From an uncultured bacterium (lineage in GTDB: Bacteria; Desulfobacterota; Binatia; UBA1149; CAITLU01), in assembly GCA_903893315.1 (NCBI GenBank), contig CAITLU010000036.1, forward strand, positions 167,047 to 231,046: 64,000 bases of DNA, in the 5' to 3' direction. The notes under the pieces were generated by a model, which made no database searches, had not been told where the DNA came from, and worked only from the letters and a program-made list of their open reading frames with translations. Within the stretch, counting starts at the first letter, position 1. Each line of letters begins with the position of its first letter. Positions 34,502 through 44,182 of the stretch are shown here, piece by piece. The translations under genes and the position numbers were made by a program.

Positions 34502-35911
34502 GTGTTCAAGAAAACCCTGATCCGCGGCGGCCGCGTGCTCACGATGACACCCGGCTTTACCGAAGCTGTGGCCGACGTCCTTGTCGACGGCGATCTTATA
34601 GCCGAGGTTGCTCCGTCCATTGTCTGCCCAGACGCCGAGGTTATCGACGCGGGTGGCCGTATCGTGCTTCCGGGCTTTGTCGATACCCATCGCCATACCT
34701 GGCAGACGCAGCTGCGCACAGTGGCTACCGACTGGAGCCTCTTCGACTACTTCGCGCGTATGCGGCTGATCTACTCGGCCTTCTACGACCCGGACGACGT
34801 ATTTCTGGGCAATCACGTCGGCGCGCTGGAGGCGCTCAGCGCCGGCATCACGACGCTGGTGGATCACTGCCACATCCTTCACACGCCCGAGCACACCGAC
34901 GAGGCCATACGCGGCCTCGAGCAGGCCGGCATCCGCGCGGTGTTCTGCTACGGCCTTTTCGAAAGCCCCGACTACCGCTGCGACGCGCGCCGGTCGTCAC
35001 TTGCGGCCGGATGGCGCCGCGACGACGCACGCCGCGTGCGCCGTGACTTGCTGCCGTCCAAAGACGCGCTGGTTACGATGGGCTTTGCGCCGGCCGAGAT
35101 CGACGCGAATTCTTACGAGGTTAACGTCGACGAGATACGCTTCGCGAGAGAACTCGAAGCGCAGCGCATCTCCTGCCACGTATCGATGGGTGCCTACGAT
35201 TCCGGGCAGCGCTTCGTAGAGCGCCTTGGCCGCGACGGGCTGCTCGCTGAAGACCTTCTCTTCGTGCACGGCTCGGCGCTCACTGACGACGAGCTTCGCC
35301 GCATGGCCGACTCGGGCGCCGCCGTGTCGGCGACGCCCGAGACAGAGATGCAGATGGGTATGGGCTTTCCTGTAGCTCTGCGCGCCCGCGACGCGGGCGT
35401 GCGAAGCTCGCTCGGCATAGACATCGTCTCAAACTACTCGGGCGACATGTTCGCGCAGATGCGGCTTGCCTTGCAGGCCTCTCGTGCGCTCGACAACGCC
35501 CAATACCAGAAGCGCGACCGCGCGCCGCGCCGCATTGCGAGAAAGGCCCGCGATGTACTCGAACTCGCCACCCGCGACGGCGCCCAGGCCGCCGGTCTCG
35601 GCGATCGCATCGGCACCATCGAAGCTGGCCGCCAGGCCGATCTGGTGCTTATCCGCACCGATTCCATCCACATGACGCCGGCCATCGACACTGTTGGCGC
35701 AGTGGTCCTGAACGCGAACCCGAGCGACGTCGAGAGCGTGTTCGTCGCGGGCCGCTGCGTGAAGAAGGACGGCAGGCTCGTCGGCGTGGACTGGCCGGGC
35801 CTGTCGCGAAGGCTCGTCGCGTCGAGCCTTCGCATCGTCGAGGGCATGCGTTCAACGCCGGTCGCGTCGATCGAGGAAATGGCGGCCCAGATGATGCCGC
35901 GCCTCGAGTAG
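34502..35911 (+). CDS. metal-dependent amidohydrolase (ATZ/TRZ/cytosine-deaminase-like)
   Basis: 469 residues. Hydrolyses C-N (or C-Cl) bonds of heterocyclic or related substrates. Metal ligands are recognisable: His63 and His65 (VDTHRHTW), His226 (SCHVSMG) and Asp307 (LGIDIVSN); His256 (VHGSALTDDE) is the likely catalytic site. A C-terminal beta-sandwich begins at GTIEAGRQADLVLI. GTG at 34502 is chosen because GGGAGAT lies directly upstream. One of two plus-strand loci in the window, and convergent with lptD, it may be a separate acquisition. Substrate unknown. Confidence 0.88.
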   Translation: MFKKTLIRGGRVLTMTPGFTEAVADVLVDGDLIAEVAPSIVCPDAEVIDAGGRIVLPGFVDTHRHTWQTQLRTVATDWSLFDYFARMRLIYSAFYDPDDVFLGNHVGALEALSAGITTLVDHCHILHTPEHTDEAIRGLEQAGIRAVFCYGLFESPDYRCDARRSSLAAGWRRDDARRVRRDLLPSKDALVTMGFAPAEIDANSYEVNVDEIRFARELEAQRISCHVSMGAYDSGQRFVERLGRDGLLAEDLLFVHGSALTDDELRRMADSGAAVSATPETEMQMGMGFPVALRARDAGVRSSLGIDIVSNYSGDMFAQMRLALQASRALDNAQYQKRDRAPRRIARKARDVLELATRDGAQAAGLGDRIGTIEAGRQADLVLIRTDSIHMTPAIDTVGAVVLNANPSDVESVFVAGRCVKKDGRLVGVDWPGLSRRLVASSLRIVEGMRSTPVASIEEMAAQMMPRLE

Positions 35912-36046
35912 GCTGGTACCACACCTGAACGCTTCTGGGCGGGAACCGCAGACCGAACGCAATCGGTCGCACACAGGCGGCGGGGTCGCGACCGCGGCGC
36001 CGCTGAGATCACTCGGCTCGGCGGCCTGCTTCTCAGCGCCTCGCCG

Positions 36047-38422
36047 TCACCATCCGGCTCTCCAGAATCCTAGATCCTGATAACCCACGTCGTCGAGAGC
36101 CGGAGAGGTACGCGCGATGGCCCCGCTGCCGAAGCCGCCGAGACCGGACAGTTCAACATTGATGCGCACCTGAAACTCTTTCGGATTGACACGTTCGACG
36201 ACACCGAAACCGACCGACCAGCACTGGCAGGCGGAGGAGAAGGTCAGGCCCGCTCCCTTTTCGACGAAGGTCGAGCTGATGAAATCGTAGCGGCCCTTGA
36301 GACCGAGCGAAATCCTCGGCGTCAAGCCCAGGCGCGCGAGCACTTCGGTGGACTCTAGGATATCGACTGTATCGTTGCGCACGTAGCGAAAAGCAGCGGC
36401 CACCTGATTTGAAGGGCCGGGTAGAAAGCGCAGTGAACCGGCATCCCACGAAATAGACGCGTTTGCTCCTCGGACTTCCGAAGCCCCAACGTTCCACGAA
36501 GTCAACGTGCGCAGCGCCAGGCCTTCAACTGGTTGCACGAACGCCGACACGTCTATGTCTGACAAGTGGTCATCGACGACCGGGCGGCTGACGTTATAGC
36601 TCTGCGAAAGCGATATGCGGCCGAGTTCGAAAGGACCCCGATTGCCCTCGCGGCCGTCGCGCCGTCGAAGCAGGAAACGCGAGTCCACGCCATAGCTCGC
36701 GACGTCACGTCCGTCGATCGCGTCGATACCGTCATAGAGCGGCAGGACGCCGGAGAGGCTCTGGCCCAGGTAGTGAAATGCCACGAACGGTTCGAGCGAG
36801 TGGTACACGCCCGACCACTGCTCCGAACCGAGCGCATAATCGCGCGCCAACTTGGTGCGCGTATCAAAGCCGCCCTCGAAGATTCCCCTGGTCGGCAACT
36901 GGTCAAAGTGCTCGGAGCTTCCGTCCTGCGCCACGAGGTCGCGTTGGTTCATGGCGTACGCGCTGGCACGCCCGCGTACCCACACTTTCGACACCAGGCG
37001 TTCGCTCATGACCAGCGGAAGTCCGGCCGTCGTAGCGACATCGAGACGTTCTCCGTCGGCGCCCTCCTGACGCATGAAAGACGCCAGACTGGAATCGACG
37101 CTGAGAACGAAGGGGCCCATAGCCCCGTCGCTGCGGACCCAGGCGCCGAGCGGTTTCTGCACGGTGTAGTCACGCGAATCGACCAGATTCTGGTACCCGA
37201 CAATCTCGACACCGCCGCTGGTGAACCCGTTCTCCGCGACGAACCCGATCCGCGAAGTGGTGTAGCGACGCGAGCGCCTCAACTCGCGTGCGATGGCATC
37301 GCCGACGAACGAGTCGACTTCACGAAGAAAGAGATCGTCGCTGACCAACTGAATGTCCGCATAGGCGGTGAGGTGGTCGAGACGCTCGCGATGGGTAACG
37401 TCTATCGCTCCGCGGTTTTGCGGAATGTCCGAACCGATGAAAAGCGGCGAGTCGATTTCCTTATTCGCATTCCCGCGCAGCGCTTCGTTGTAAAAGGACG
37501 CGTCGATGCGCCCCGAGCGACGACTCGACGGCGCGTAGCGATACTCGGCGTCGAGTCCCAGACGCGCAGAGGTCTCGACCACGCCGGTCAGAGTCAGGTC
37601 CTGCTGCTTGTCTATGTTCCAGAACCACGGCTGGGCATAGAGAAAGCCGCGGCGGCTCGAAGAACCAAGTGAAGGCGCGAGCAGCCCGCTCTGCCTGCTC
37701 TGCTTGGTCGGAAACATCAGGTAGGGCACGTACAGCACGGGTACGCCGCGAACTTCCAGGCGGCCTTGAGAAAGCCTGGCGTAATCGTCGAGGCGAAGAT
37801 CGAGCTGCTTGCCGCGCAGTTCCCAGTCCGGCGAACTGCCCTGTTCGGCGTCACACGTGGTGAAGTACCCGTCCTCGAGATGCAGCCGGCGGCCTTCGAG
37901 TTTTTCGAGACGCGCGCCGCCGAAACGACCCGGTTCGTTTTTCAGACGCAGGTCGACGTTGTCGAACACGCCGGTCTCGTCATCGACGTCAATGCGGATC
38001 GAATCGGCTGTCCCGACGATCTCGTCCGAGTCGTAGGTGACGCCGCCGCTGCCCTCGATCGTACGCTCGTGCTCATCGACGCCGAGGCTGCCGGCGCTAA
38101 GACGCGTCGAATTCCACTCGACGACAACGTTGCCGCGCGCGTTCACGCGCTTGGTATCCTTGTCGACTTCGAGGGAGTCGGCTTCGACCACGATCGGGCT
38201 CTTGGCTCCGGGCGACTGCGCGGAAGCAGCGCTCTGGTCATCAGGCGCGGCGGCCTCCTCGGCGTCGGAAAGCACACGCGAGGCAGCAGCCGGCGAGTCG
38301 TCGCCGTGCCCCAGGCCCTGGGCCGCCGAAGGCCACACCGCAATCGTCAGCATCACGGCCGCGACAACAGCGGCCAGCGCGCCGGCTTCAGTCCGAGAGA
38401 TCCTGTTCGAGGATGGTTCCAC
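36047..38422 (-). CDS. lptD: LPS-assembly outer-membrane protein LptD
   Basis: 791 residues from the GTG at 38420-38422. A signal peptide (AGALAAVVAAVMLTIAVWPSAAQG), then an OstA/LptA-like beta-jellyroll (about 65-190; VVEADSLEVDKDTKRVNARGNVVVEW), then the LptD barrel (GVPVLYVPYLMFP, GLLAPSLGSSSRRG, DITHRERLD-like DVTHRERLDHL). A terminal Trp (LGFWRAGW) is typical of outer-membrane barrels. It overlaps folC by 35 nt. Earlier in-frame codons would read folC antisense. Loads LPS into the outer leaflet, together with LptE, not seen here. Confidence 0.9.
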   Translation of the reverse strand: MEPSSNRISRTEAGALAAVVAAVMLTIAVWPSAAQGLGHGDDSPAAASRVLSDAEEAAAPDDQSAASAQSPGAKSPIVVEADSLEVDKDTKRVNARGNVVVEWNSTRLSAGSLGVDEHERTIEGSGGVTYDSDEIVGTADSIRIDVDDETGVFDNVDLRLKNEPGRFGGARLEKLEGRRLHLEDGYFTTCDAEQGSSPDWELRGKQLDLRLDDYARLSQGRLEVRGVPVLYVPYLMFPTKQSRQSGLLAPSLGSSSRRGFLYAQPWFWNIDKQQDLTLTGVVETSARLGLDAEYRYAPSSRRSGRIDASFYNEALRGNANKEIDSPLFIGSDIPQNRGAIDVTHRERLDHLTAYADIQLVSDDLFLREVDSFVGDAIARELRRSRRYTTSRIGFVAENGFTSGGVEIVGYQNLVDSRDYTVQKPLGAWVRSDGAMGPFVLSVDSSLASFMRQEGADGERLDVATTAGLPLVMSERLVSKVWVRGRASAYAMNQRDLVAQDGSSEHFDQLPTRGIFEGGFDTRTKLARDYALGSEQWSGVYHSLEPFVAFHYLGQSLSGVLPLYDGIDAIDGRDVASYGVDSRFLLRRRDGREGNRGPFELGRISLSQSYNVSRPVVDDHLSDIDVSAFVQPVEGLALRTLTSWNVGASEVRGANASISWDAGSLRFLPGPSNQVAAAFRYVRNDTVDILESTEVLARLGLTPRISLGLKGRYDFISSTFVEKGAGLTFSSACQCWSVGFGVVERVNPKEFQVRINVELSGLGGFGSGAIARTSPALDDVGYQDLGFWRAGW

Positions 38423-39707
38423 CCGCCGTCCTGTATAGGTGGCCGAGCAGAAAGATGGAACCGGCGACGACGACACTGCCGCCGTTTGCGGCCAGGCGGC
38501 GAGCCATGTCCAGCGCGGACTGCGGCGAATCGGCCACCGACACCGAGGCTGGGACACGCCCCGAGGCTCTGGAATCGCAGCCGCCGCCGGACTCCAAATC
38601 AGCGACAAAACGCTCGGGGCTCTCGGCCCTCGCCATCGGCAACCGGGCAAATACCACGGCGTCGAAGCGCGGCAGCAGCAGGCGCAGAATCGCCGGCCAG
38701 TCCTTGTCGGCCATCGCGCCAAAAACCAGCACACGCGGGTGACCACGCAAGGCCGGGCGCGACTCGCGCAACGCATCCAGAGTGGCGGCAAGCGCCTCGG
38801 CAGCATGGGGATTGTGGGCAGCGTCGAGGATCACCGGCGGCGTACCTTCAATGACTTCAAAGCGGCCGGGCCACCTGGCTTCAACGATGGCGAGGTCGCG
38901 GGCTTCGCGAGCCACCGGCAACTCGTCGGCCAGCGCATCGACCGCCGCCGCCGCCACCGCGGCATTGCGCAACTGGTGGTCACCGAGCAACGTGCAGCCG
39001 CGTCGCTGCGCTTCTACGACCGCCGCCAGGTCGAAGAAGTCCCGCCCGAAATGCAGCCAGCGAGCGCCCTGCCCTTTGACGCGCTCGGCGACGACGGCTT
39101 CGGCCGCGACCGCCAGCGGCCCGCTTACCAGCGTCGCGCCTTGTGCGATGATTCCAGCTTTTTCGAACGCGATTTCCTCGAGTGTGTTGCCGAGAAATTC
39201 GGTGTGGTCGATGCCGACCGAAGTCAGCACCGCGACCTTGGCGCCAACTACATTGGTCGCGTCCAGACGCCCGCCAAGTCCGGTTTCGATCACCGCAACG
39301 TCGACGTGGCGAGCGCGGAACTCGAGAAAAGCCGCCAGGGTAGCGATCTCGAAAAAGGTAAGTTCCTGGCCCGCCGCTTCCATCGCCGAGCGTACCGCGA
39401 CGACATGCTCGACCACCGCAGACGCGGCGATCGGCACCGAGCCGGTGCGGATCCTTTCGCGAAACGAAAGCAGGTGCGGAGATGTGTAAAGACCGGTCAG
39501 ATAGCCGCCGCGTCGCAGCGCCGACTCGATCATGGCCGCCGTCGAACCTTTGCCGTTGGTGCCGGCAACGTGCACGCAGCGCAACGCGAGTTGCGGATCG
39601 CCAAGACGCGAGAGAACCGGCGTGAGTCGTTCGAGACGAAAGTCCATCCCGCGCCTGGCCTCGAGCCGGTACATCCACGCGAGCGTGTCTTGATAGGCGT
39701 TGGTCAA
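38388..39707 (-). CDS. folC: folylpolyglutamate synthase / dihydrofolate synthase
   Basis: Mur-ligase-family enzyme adding glutamate to (dihydro)pteroate or folates, 439 residues. The ATP loop HVAGTNGKGSTAAMIE, YTSPHLLSFRERI, VGIDHTEFLGNTLEEIAFEKAGI and the late DAAHNPHA are all present. The start is a TTG at 39705-39707 in 4-nt overlap with the trpA stop; it alone gives the family N-terminus (TLAWMYRLEARRGMDF). In many relatives accD sits between trpA and folC; here it is absent. Confidence 0.9.
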   Translation of the reverse strand: MTNAYQDTLAWMYRLEARRGMDFRLERLTPVLSRLGDPQLALRCVHVAGTNGKGSTAAMIESALRRGGYLTGLYTSPHLLSFRERIRTGSVPIAASAVVEHVVAVRSAMEAAGQELTFFEIATLAAFLEFRARHVDVAVIETGLGGRLDATNVVGAKVAVLTSVGIDHTEFLGNTLEEIAFEKAGIIAQGATLVSGPLAVAAEAVVAERVKGQGARWLHFGRDFFDLAAVVEAQRRGCTLLGDHQLRNAAVAAAAVDALADELPVAREARDLAIVEARWPGRFEVIEGTPPVILDAAHNPHAAEALAATLDALRESRPALRGHPRVLVFGAMADKDWPAILRLLLPRFDAVVFARLPMARAESPERFVADLESGGGCDSRASGRVPASVSVADSPQSALDMARRLAANGGSVVVAGSIFLLGHLYRTAGGTILEQDLSD

Positions 39708-40516
39708 GACTTGGTGACGTCGTCGATTCCGCGGCGCAGTTCCGCGACGAAGCCGCGCGCGGCCGCTACCGCGCCGGCCGGTCCGGCCTCGAAGACGCGG
39801 CGCACCAGTGCGGAGCCGACAATAACGAGGTCCGCGTAGCGAGCCACCGCAGCGGCCTGCTCGGCCGACGAGATTCCGAAACCGACGCCGATAGGCAGTC
39901 CGGTCACGGCGCGCGCCTGCATCACAAGCTGCTCGATGCCGGCCGCCGGCGCCGACGCGCGTGCACCGGTCACACCGGTAACCGACACCATGTAAACGAA
40001 TCCGCTTGCCACTTCGGCCACCGCACGCATGCGTGCTTCGTTGCTGGTGGGCGCGAGCAGGAAGATGCGGTCGAGATCGTGTCTGCGGCAAGCGGCAACC
40101 AGGTCCGCGGCTTCCTCAGGCGGCAGGTCGCTGCTGAGCACGGCGTCGGCGCCGGCACTCCTGGCGTCACGCGCGAGATTTTCGTCGCCGTAACGCAAGA
40201 ACGGGTTGTAGTAGCCGAACAGCACCAGCGGCACGTCAGTGCGCGCCCGCAGCCAGGTCACCATCTCGAGCACGCGCGGCAGCGACGATCCGGCCTTCAG
40301 CGCTCGCTGGCTGGACTCCTGTATGACCGGCCCGTCGGCGATCGGATCGGAGAACGGAACACCAAGTTCGATGATGTCGGCACCGGCCTCGGCCACCGCC
40401 AGCACCGCGTCGCGGCTGGTAGCGAGATCCGGATCTCCGACCGAAAGAAACGGTACCAGCCCGGCGCGGCCCTCGGCACGCAGGCGCGACATGGTCGCGG
40501 CGATACGAGTGGCCAT
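39704..40516 (-). CDS. trpA: tryptophan synthase alpha subunit
   Basis: 270 residues. Converts indole-3-glycerol phosphate to indole, passed to TrpB. Both catalytic acids are visible in IIELGVPFSDPIADGPVIQ (Glu and Asp), with the phosphate-binding GFGISSAEQA near the C-terminus. The ATG immediately follows the trpB stop. Length is standard. Confidence 0.95.
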   Translation of the reverse strand: MATRIAATMSRLRAEGRAGLVPFLSVGDPDLATSRDAVLAVAEAGADIIELGVPFSDPIADGPVIQESSQRALKAGSSLPRVLEMVTWLRARTDVPLVLFGYYNPFLRYGDENLARDARSAGADAVLSSDLPPEEAADLVAACRRHDLDRIFLLAPTSNEARMRAVAEVASGFVYMVSVTGVTGARASAPAAGIEQLVMQARAVTGLPIGVGFGISSAEQAAAVARYADLVIVGSALVRRVFEAGPAGAVAAARGFVAELRRGIDDVTKS

Positions 40517-41710
40517 CTACATTTCCTCCCCGAGGTACGCGGCCACCGCCGGCATGTCTTTGTCTCCGCGCCCCGACAAGTTCACCAGGATGATCTGGTC
40601 GCGTTTCATATCGGGCGCGACCTGCATCGCGTAAGCGACCGCGTGCGAACTTTCCAGCGCGCAGATCACGCCCTCGGTCTGCGAAAGCAGTTGCAGCGCG
40701 TGTACCGCTTCGTCATCGGTCACGGCGGCGTAGCGCGCGCGTCCGGTATCGTGCAACCAGGCGTGTTCGGGTCCGACACCGGGATAATCGAGCCCCGGAG
40801 CTATGGAGTGCGCTTCCTGGATCTGACCGAGTTCGTCCTGCAACAGGTAGGTCTTCTTGCCGTGCAGCACGCCGACGCGGCCACGAGTTATCGAAGCCGA
40901 ATGTGCGCCGCAGTCGAGACCGCGTCCCGCGGCTTCCACGCCCACCATGGCCACAGCTTCGTCGCCGATGAACGGATGAAAAAGCCCCATCGCGTTGCTG
41001 CCGCCGCCCACGCAAGCGACCAGTACGTCGGGGAGCTTGCCGCGTACGGCGAGCATCTGCGTGCGCGCCTCGCGCCCTATCACCGACTGGAAATCACGCA
41101 CCATCTGCGGATACGGATGCGGTCCCATCGTCGAACCGATCAGGTAGTACGTATCGCGTATGGTGCCCACCCACTCACGCATCGCATCGTTGATCGAATC
41201 TTTCAGAGTGCGGCTGCCGCTCTCGACCGTACGCACCTTGGCACCGAGCAGGCGCATGCGAAAAACGTTGAGGGCCTGGCGGCGCACATCTTCCGCGCCC
41301 ATGAACACTTCGCATTCCATGCCGAGCAACGCGCAGACCGTGGCCGTGGCCACCCCGTGCTGTCCGGCGCCGGTCTCGGCGATGATGCGGGTCTTGCCCA
41401 TGCGCTTGGCGAGCAGGCCCTGGCCGAGTCCGTTGTTGATCTTGTGCGCCCCGGTGTGACACAGGTCTTCGCGCTTTAGCCATATCTGGGCGCCGCCGAT
41501 GCGCTCGGACAGACGCGAGGCGTGATAGAGCAAGGTCGGACGCCCGGTGTACGCGGCGTGAAGCTCGGCAAGCTCGCGGTTGAACTGCGCGTCATTGCTC
41601 CAGTGCTCGTAAGCCTGCTGGAGTTCGAGCAAGGCTGGCATCAACGTTTCCGGAACGTAACGACCGCCGAACTCTCCGAAATGGCCTCTAGCGTCGGGCA
41701 GATCGTGCAT
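40517..41710 (-). CDS. trpB: tryptophan synthase beta subunit
   Basis: 397 residues, PLP-dependent, condensing indole with serine. The PLP lysine is Lys90 in [14 protein letters not shown]; the GGGSNA-type phosphate loop reads [29 protein letters not shown] is the usual N-terminus. It overlaps the trpF end by 23 nt. TrpB1-type by overall similarity. Confidence 0.95.
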   Translation of the reverse strand: MHDLPDARGHFGEFGGRYVPETLMPALLELQQAYEHWSNDAQFNRELAELHAAYTGRPTLLYHASRLSERIGGAQIWLKREDLCHTGAHKINNGLGQGLLAKRMGKTRIIAETGAGQHGVATATVCALLGMECEVFMGAEDVRRQALNVFRMRLLGAKVRTVESGSRTLKDSINDAMREWVGTIRDTYYLIGSTMGPHPYPQMVRDFQSVIGREARTQMLAVRGKLPDVLVACVGGGSNAMGLFHPFIGDEAVAMVGVEAAGRGLDCGAHSASITRGRVGVLHGKKTYLLQDELGQIQEAHSIAPGLDYPGVGPEHAWLHDTGRARYAAVTDDEAVHALQLLSQTEGVICALESSHAVAYAMQVAPDMKRDQIILVNLSGRGDKDMPAVAAYLGEEM

Positions 41711-42365
41711 TGCCGATGAACTCCTGAATCAACCTGGCGTCTTTGATGCCTGCGGCGACCTCGACTCCGCCAGCGGTATCGACACCGAATGGTGCGAGGA
41801 GCGCGACGATAGCGGAGACATTCTCCGGAGTCAGACCGCCGGCGACGATCGCCTGCGAAACATCCAACCCCTCCACGACCGCAGCGTCGAAGACACGACC
41901 GCTGCCGCCTCCGGCGGGATTGTCGAGCAGCACACGATAGCCCGCTAGTCCGACGTTCCCAGTCGGCACCGAAGAGCCGCGCGCTGACGCACACGCGGCT
42001 GCATGGGCACCGGCCTGCGCGAGCGCTTCTGCGACCACGACGCGCGAGGCGGCGCCTACCGCTCGAATCACCGGCAACGCCCAGCCTTCCGCAGCACCCG
42101 CCGTTTCACCGCCGTGAAGCTGCACGCCGCCAAGGCCGACCTCGGCCGCGATCGTCTCGATTTCTGCTCGCGCGGCGCCGACGAAAACACCATAAACGAG
42201 GTGGTGCGGTCCCAGCGCCGCAACGATCTCTCGGGCCTTGTGCACCGGACAGTAGCGCCGGCTTCGACTCCAGAAGTTGATGCCGATGGCATCGGCGCCG
42301 CCGTCGAAAGCCGCGCGTGCGTCTTCGAGCCGGGTGACGCCGCAGATCTTGATCCACACGCTCAC
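41688..42365 (-). CDS. trpF: phosphoribosylanthranilate isomerase
   Basis: 225 residues from the GTG overlapping the trpC stop (GTGA). Characteristic [11 protein letters not shown] with the catalytic Cys, [19 protein letters not shown], the [11 protein letters not shown] loop and GVDTAGGVE. The frame extends to 42605, but that would read into trpC in another frame. An inserted Ala-rich stretch follows the central VVVAEALAQ segment. Confidence 0.93.
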   Translation of the reverse strand: MSVWIKICGVTRLEDARAAFDGGADAIGINFWSRSRRYCPVHKAREIVAALGPHHLVYGVFVGAARAEIETIAAEVGLGGVQLHGGETAGAAEGWALPVIRAVGAASRVVVAEALAQAGAHAAACASARGSSVPTGNVGLAGYRVLLDNPAGGGSGRVFDAAVVEGLDVSQAIVAGGLTPENVSAIVALLAPFGVDTAGGVEVAAGIKDARLIQEFIGNARSARR

Positions 42366-43141
42366 GGTTGGTCGTCGAGGAAGAAGCGCAGTGCTTGTCC
42401 CGGATCGGGTTGCTTGATGAGGCTCTCGCCTATCAGAAACGCGTCGACACCGACCGCTTCCATCTGCCCGAGTTCGTGAGGGTGACGATAGCCGCTCTCC
42501 GAAACCAGCGTCACGTCGTCGGGAACGAGGCCCGTCAGCCGCAGCGTAGTGGTCAGAGACGTCTCGAAGGTGCGCAGGTTGCGGTTGTTGATACCCACCA
42601 TGCAAGCGCCGCTCGCCAGAGCCCGGTGCAGTTCCGTTTCGTCATGCACTTCCACCAGGACGTCGAGGCTTTCACCGTGGGCGACGGCTGCGAGGCCTGC
42701 GAGTTCAGCGTCGGTAAGCGCCGCGACGATCAGCAAAATGCAGTCGGCTCCATGCGCGCGTGCCTCGACGATCTGGTATTCGTCGACGATGAAATCCTTG
42801 CGCAGCAGCGGAATGCGAGTCACCGCGCGCACCGCCTCCAGATCGGCCAGACGGCCTTGAAAGAACGGAGTGTCGGTCAGCACCGACAGACAGCGTGCTC
42901 CCGCGCTTTGATACTGAGTAGCGTGCACTGCGGCGTCGAAATCGACGCGGATCACGCCCTTTGATGGTGAGGCTTTCTTGATCTCGGCGATGATTGCGCG
43001 ACCGCCTTCAACCAGACGCGCCTGGAAACCGCGCCGCGGCTCGACGTAGAGAGGACGCGCGTGCAGGTCGTCCAGCGACACGACCGCCTTGGCCGCCGCA
43101 ACTTCGGCGCGTTTGGAAGAGAGGATCCGCTCGAGGATCAC
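42362..43141 (-). CDS. trpC: indole-3-glycerol phosphate synthase
   Basis: 259 residues; (beta/alpha)8 barrel that decarboxylates and cyclises CdRP. Catalytic Lys in IAEIKKASPSKG, LLRKDFIVDEYQI, VEVHDETEL, GINNRNLRTFE and VSESGYRHPHEL are in order. It overlaps trpD by 4 nt (ATGA). Confidence 0.95.
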   Translation of the reverse strand: MILERILSSKRAEVAAAKAVVSLDDLHARPLYVEPRRGFQARLVEGGRAIIAEIKKASPSKGVIRVDFDAAVHATQYQSAGARCLSVLTDTPFFQGRLADLEAVRAVTRIPLLRKDFIVDEYQIVEARAHGADCILLIVAALTDAELAGLAAVAHGESLDVLVEVHDETELHRALASGACMVGINNRNLRTFETSLTTTLRLTGLVPDDVTLVSESGYRHPHELGQMEAVGVDAFLIGESLIKQPDPGQALRFFLDDQP

Positions 43142-44172
43142 GCGGCGTTTCCTGCGCGATCGACCGCGGCCGCGTGGCTCTCGCGTATGTAGACTTCGAG
43201 CAGGCCGAGCGCGAGCCGCGCACCAAGCACGTCGCGTGCTTTGTCTACGCCCGCACCGAGGGACGGCGCGAGACCTGCGACGTAGATCGCTGCGCCCGCA
43301 TTCAGAGCCACAGCATCACTGCGCGGGCCTTCGACACCGCCCAGCACCTCGCGAAGGTACCTCGCGTTTTCGAGCGCGTCGCCGCCGCCGAGATCCTGGG
43401 TCTTGCACCGCGCGATTCCGAAATCTTCCGGCTCGACGTCGTACTGGAGAAGTTCTCCGTCGCGCAGTTCCACCACCGAGGTCGCGGCCGCCGGCGTGAT
43501 TTCGTCGCTACCGTCAGCGCCGTGCACCACCATCACGCGCTCGCTGCCGAGCACGCGCAGAGCCTCGGCCACCGGCACCAGCCACCGACGCGCGAACAGG
43601 CCGACCACCTGCCGGGTAACGCCGGCGGGATTGCACAGAGGACCGGTCAGATTAAGCAGCGTGCGAAACCCGAGTTCGCGGCGCAACGGCCCCACCTGGC
43701 GCAGAGCCGGGTGGTAGGTCGGCGCGAACAAAAAGGCGAAGCCGCAGCGATCCAGACAGTGGACGGCCCCGTGCGCGGAAAGGTCGAGATTGACGCCGAG
43801 GGCCTCGAGCACGTCGGCCGCTCCCACCTTGCCAGAGGCCGCGCGGTTGCCGTGTTTGGCAACCTTGGCTCCGGCCGCCGCGGCGACGAAACCGGCGGCG
43901 GTCGAAACATTGAACGTCCCCAGACCATCACCGCCGGTTCCGCAGGTGTCGATCAGCGGCCCCGGATAACTGACACGCAGGCAGCGCTCGCGCAGCACAT
44001 GGACGGTGGCGATCAGTTCCTCGACGGTCTCGCCCTTGGCCGCGAGGGCAGCCAGAAAGGCTCCGGTCTGCGCGGCGGTGGCCTGGCCATTGATCACCCG
44101 AGTGATCGCGGCTTCCATCTCGACTCTCGACAGATCAAGGCCTTGCACGAGTCTGGCTAGAACTTCCTTCAC
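43138..44172 (-). CDS. trpD: anthranilate phosphoribosyltransferase
   Basis: 344 residues, joining anthranilate to PRPP. The PRPP loop IDTCGTGGDGLGTFNVST, AKHGNRAASGKVGAADVLEALG and HGADGSDEITPA are typical. Monofunctional: no TrpG domain is fused to the N-terminus. It begins 10 nt after trpE, leaving no room for trpG. Confidence 0.95.
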   Translation of the reverse strand: MKEVLARLVQGLDLSRVEMEAAITRVINGQATAAQTGAFLAALAAKGETVEELIATVHVLRERCLRVSYPGPLIDTCGTGGDGLGTFNVSTAAGFVAAAAGAKVAKHGNRAASGKVGAADVLEALGVNLDLSAHGAVHCLDRCGFAFLFAPTYHPALRQVGPLRRELGFRTLLNLTGPLCNPAGVTRQVVGLFARRWLVPVAEALRVLGSERVMVVHGADGSDEITPAAATSVVELRDGELLQYDVEPEDFGIARCKTQDLGGGDALENARYLREVLGGVEGPRSDAVALNAGAAIYVAGLAPSLGAGVDKARDVLGARLALGLLEVYIRESHAAAVDRAGNAA

Positions 44173-44182
44173 AGTCGGGACC

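Noticed and set aside
34127..34894. 255-codon minus-strand frame upstream of the cupin
   Set aside because: Lies largely antisense to the amidohydrolase, ends in non-coding sequence and shows no domain.
36002..36037. Possible terminator between amidohydrolase and lptD
   Set aside because: Only a 7-bp stem with a 22-nt loop and no T-run on either strand; too weak to call.
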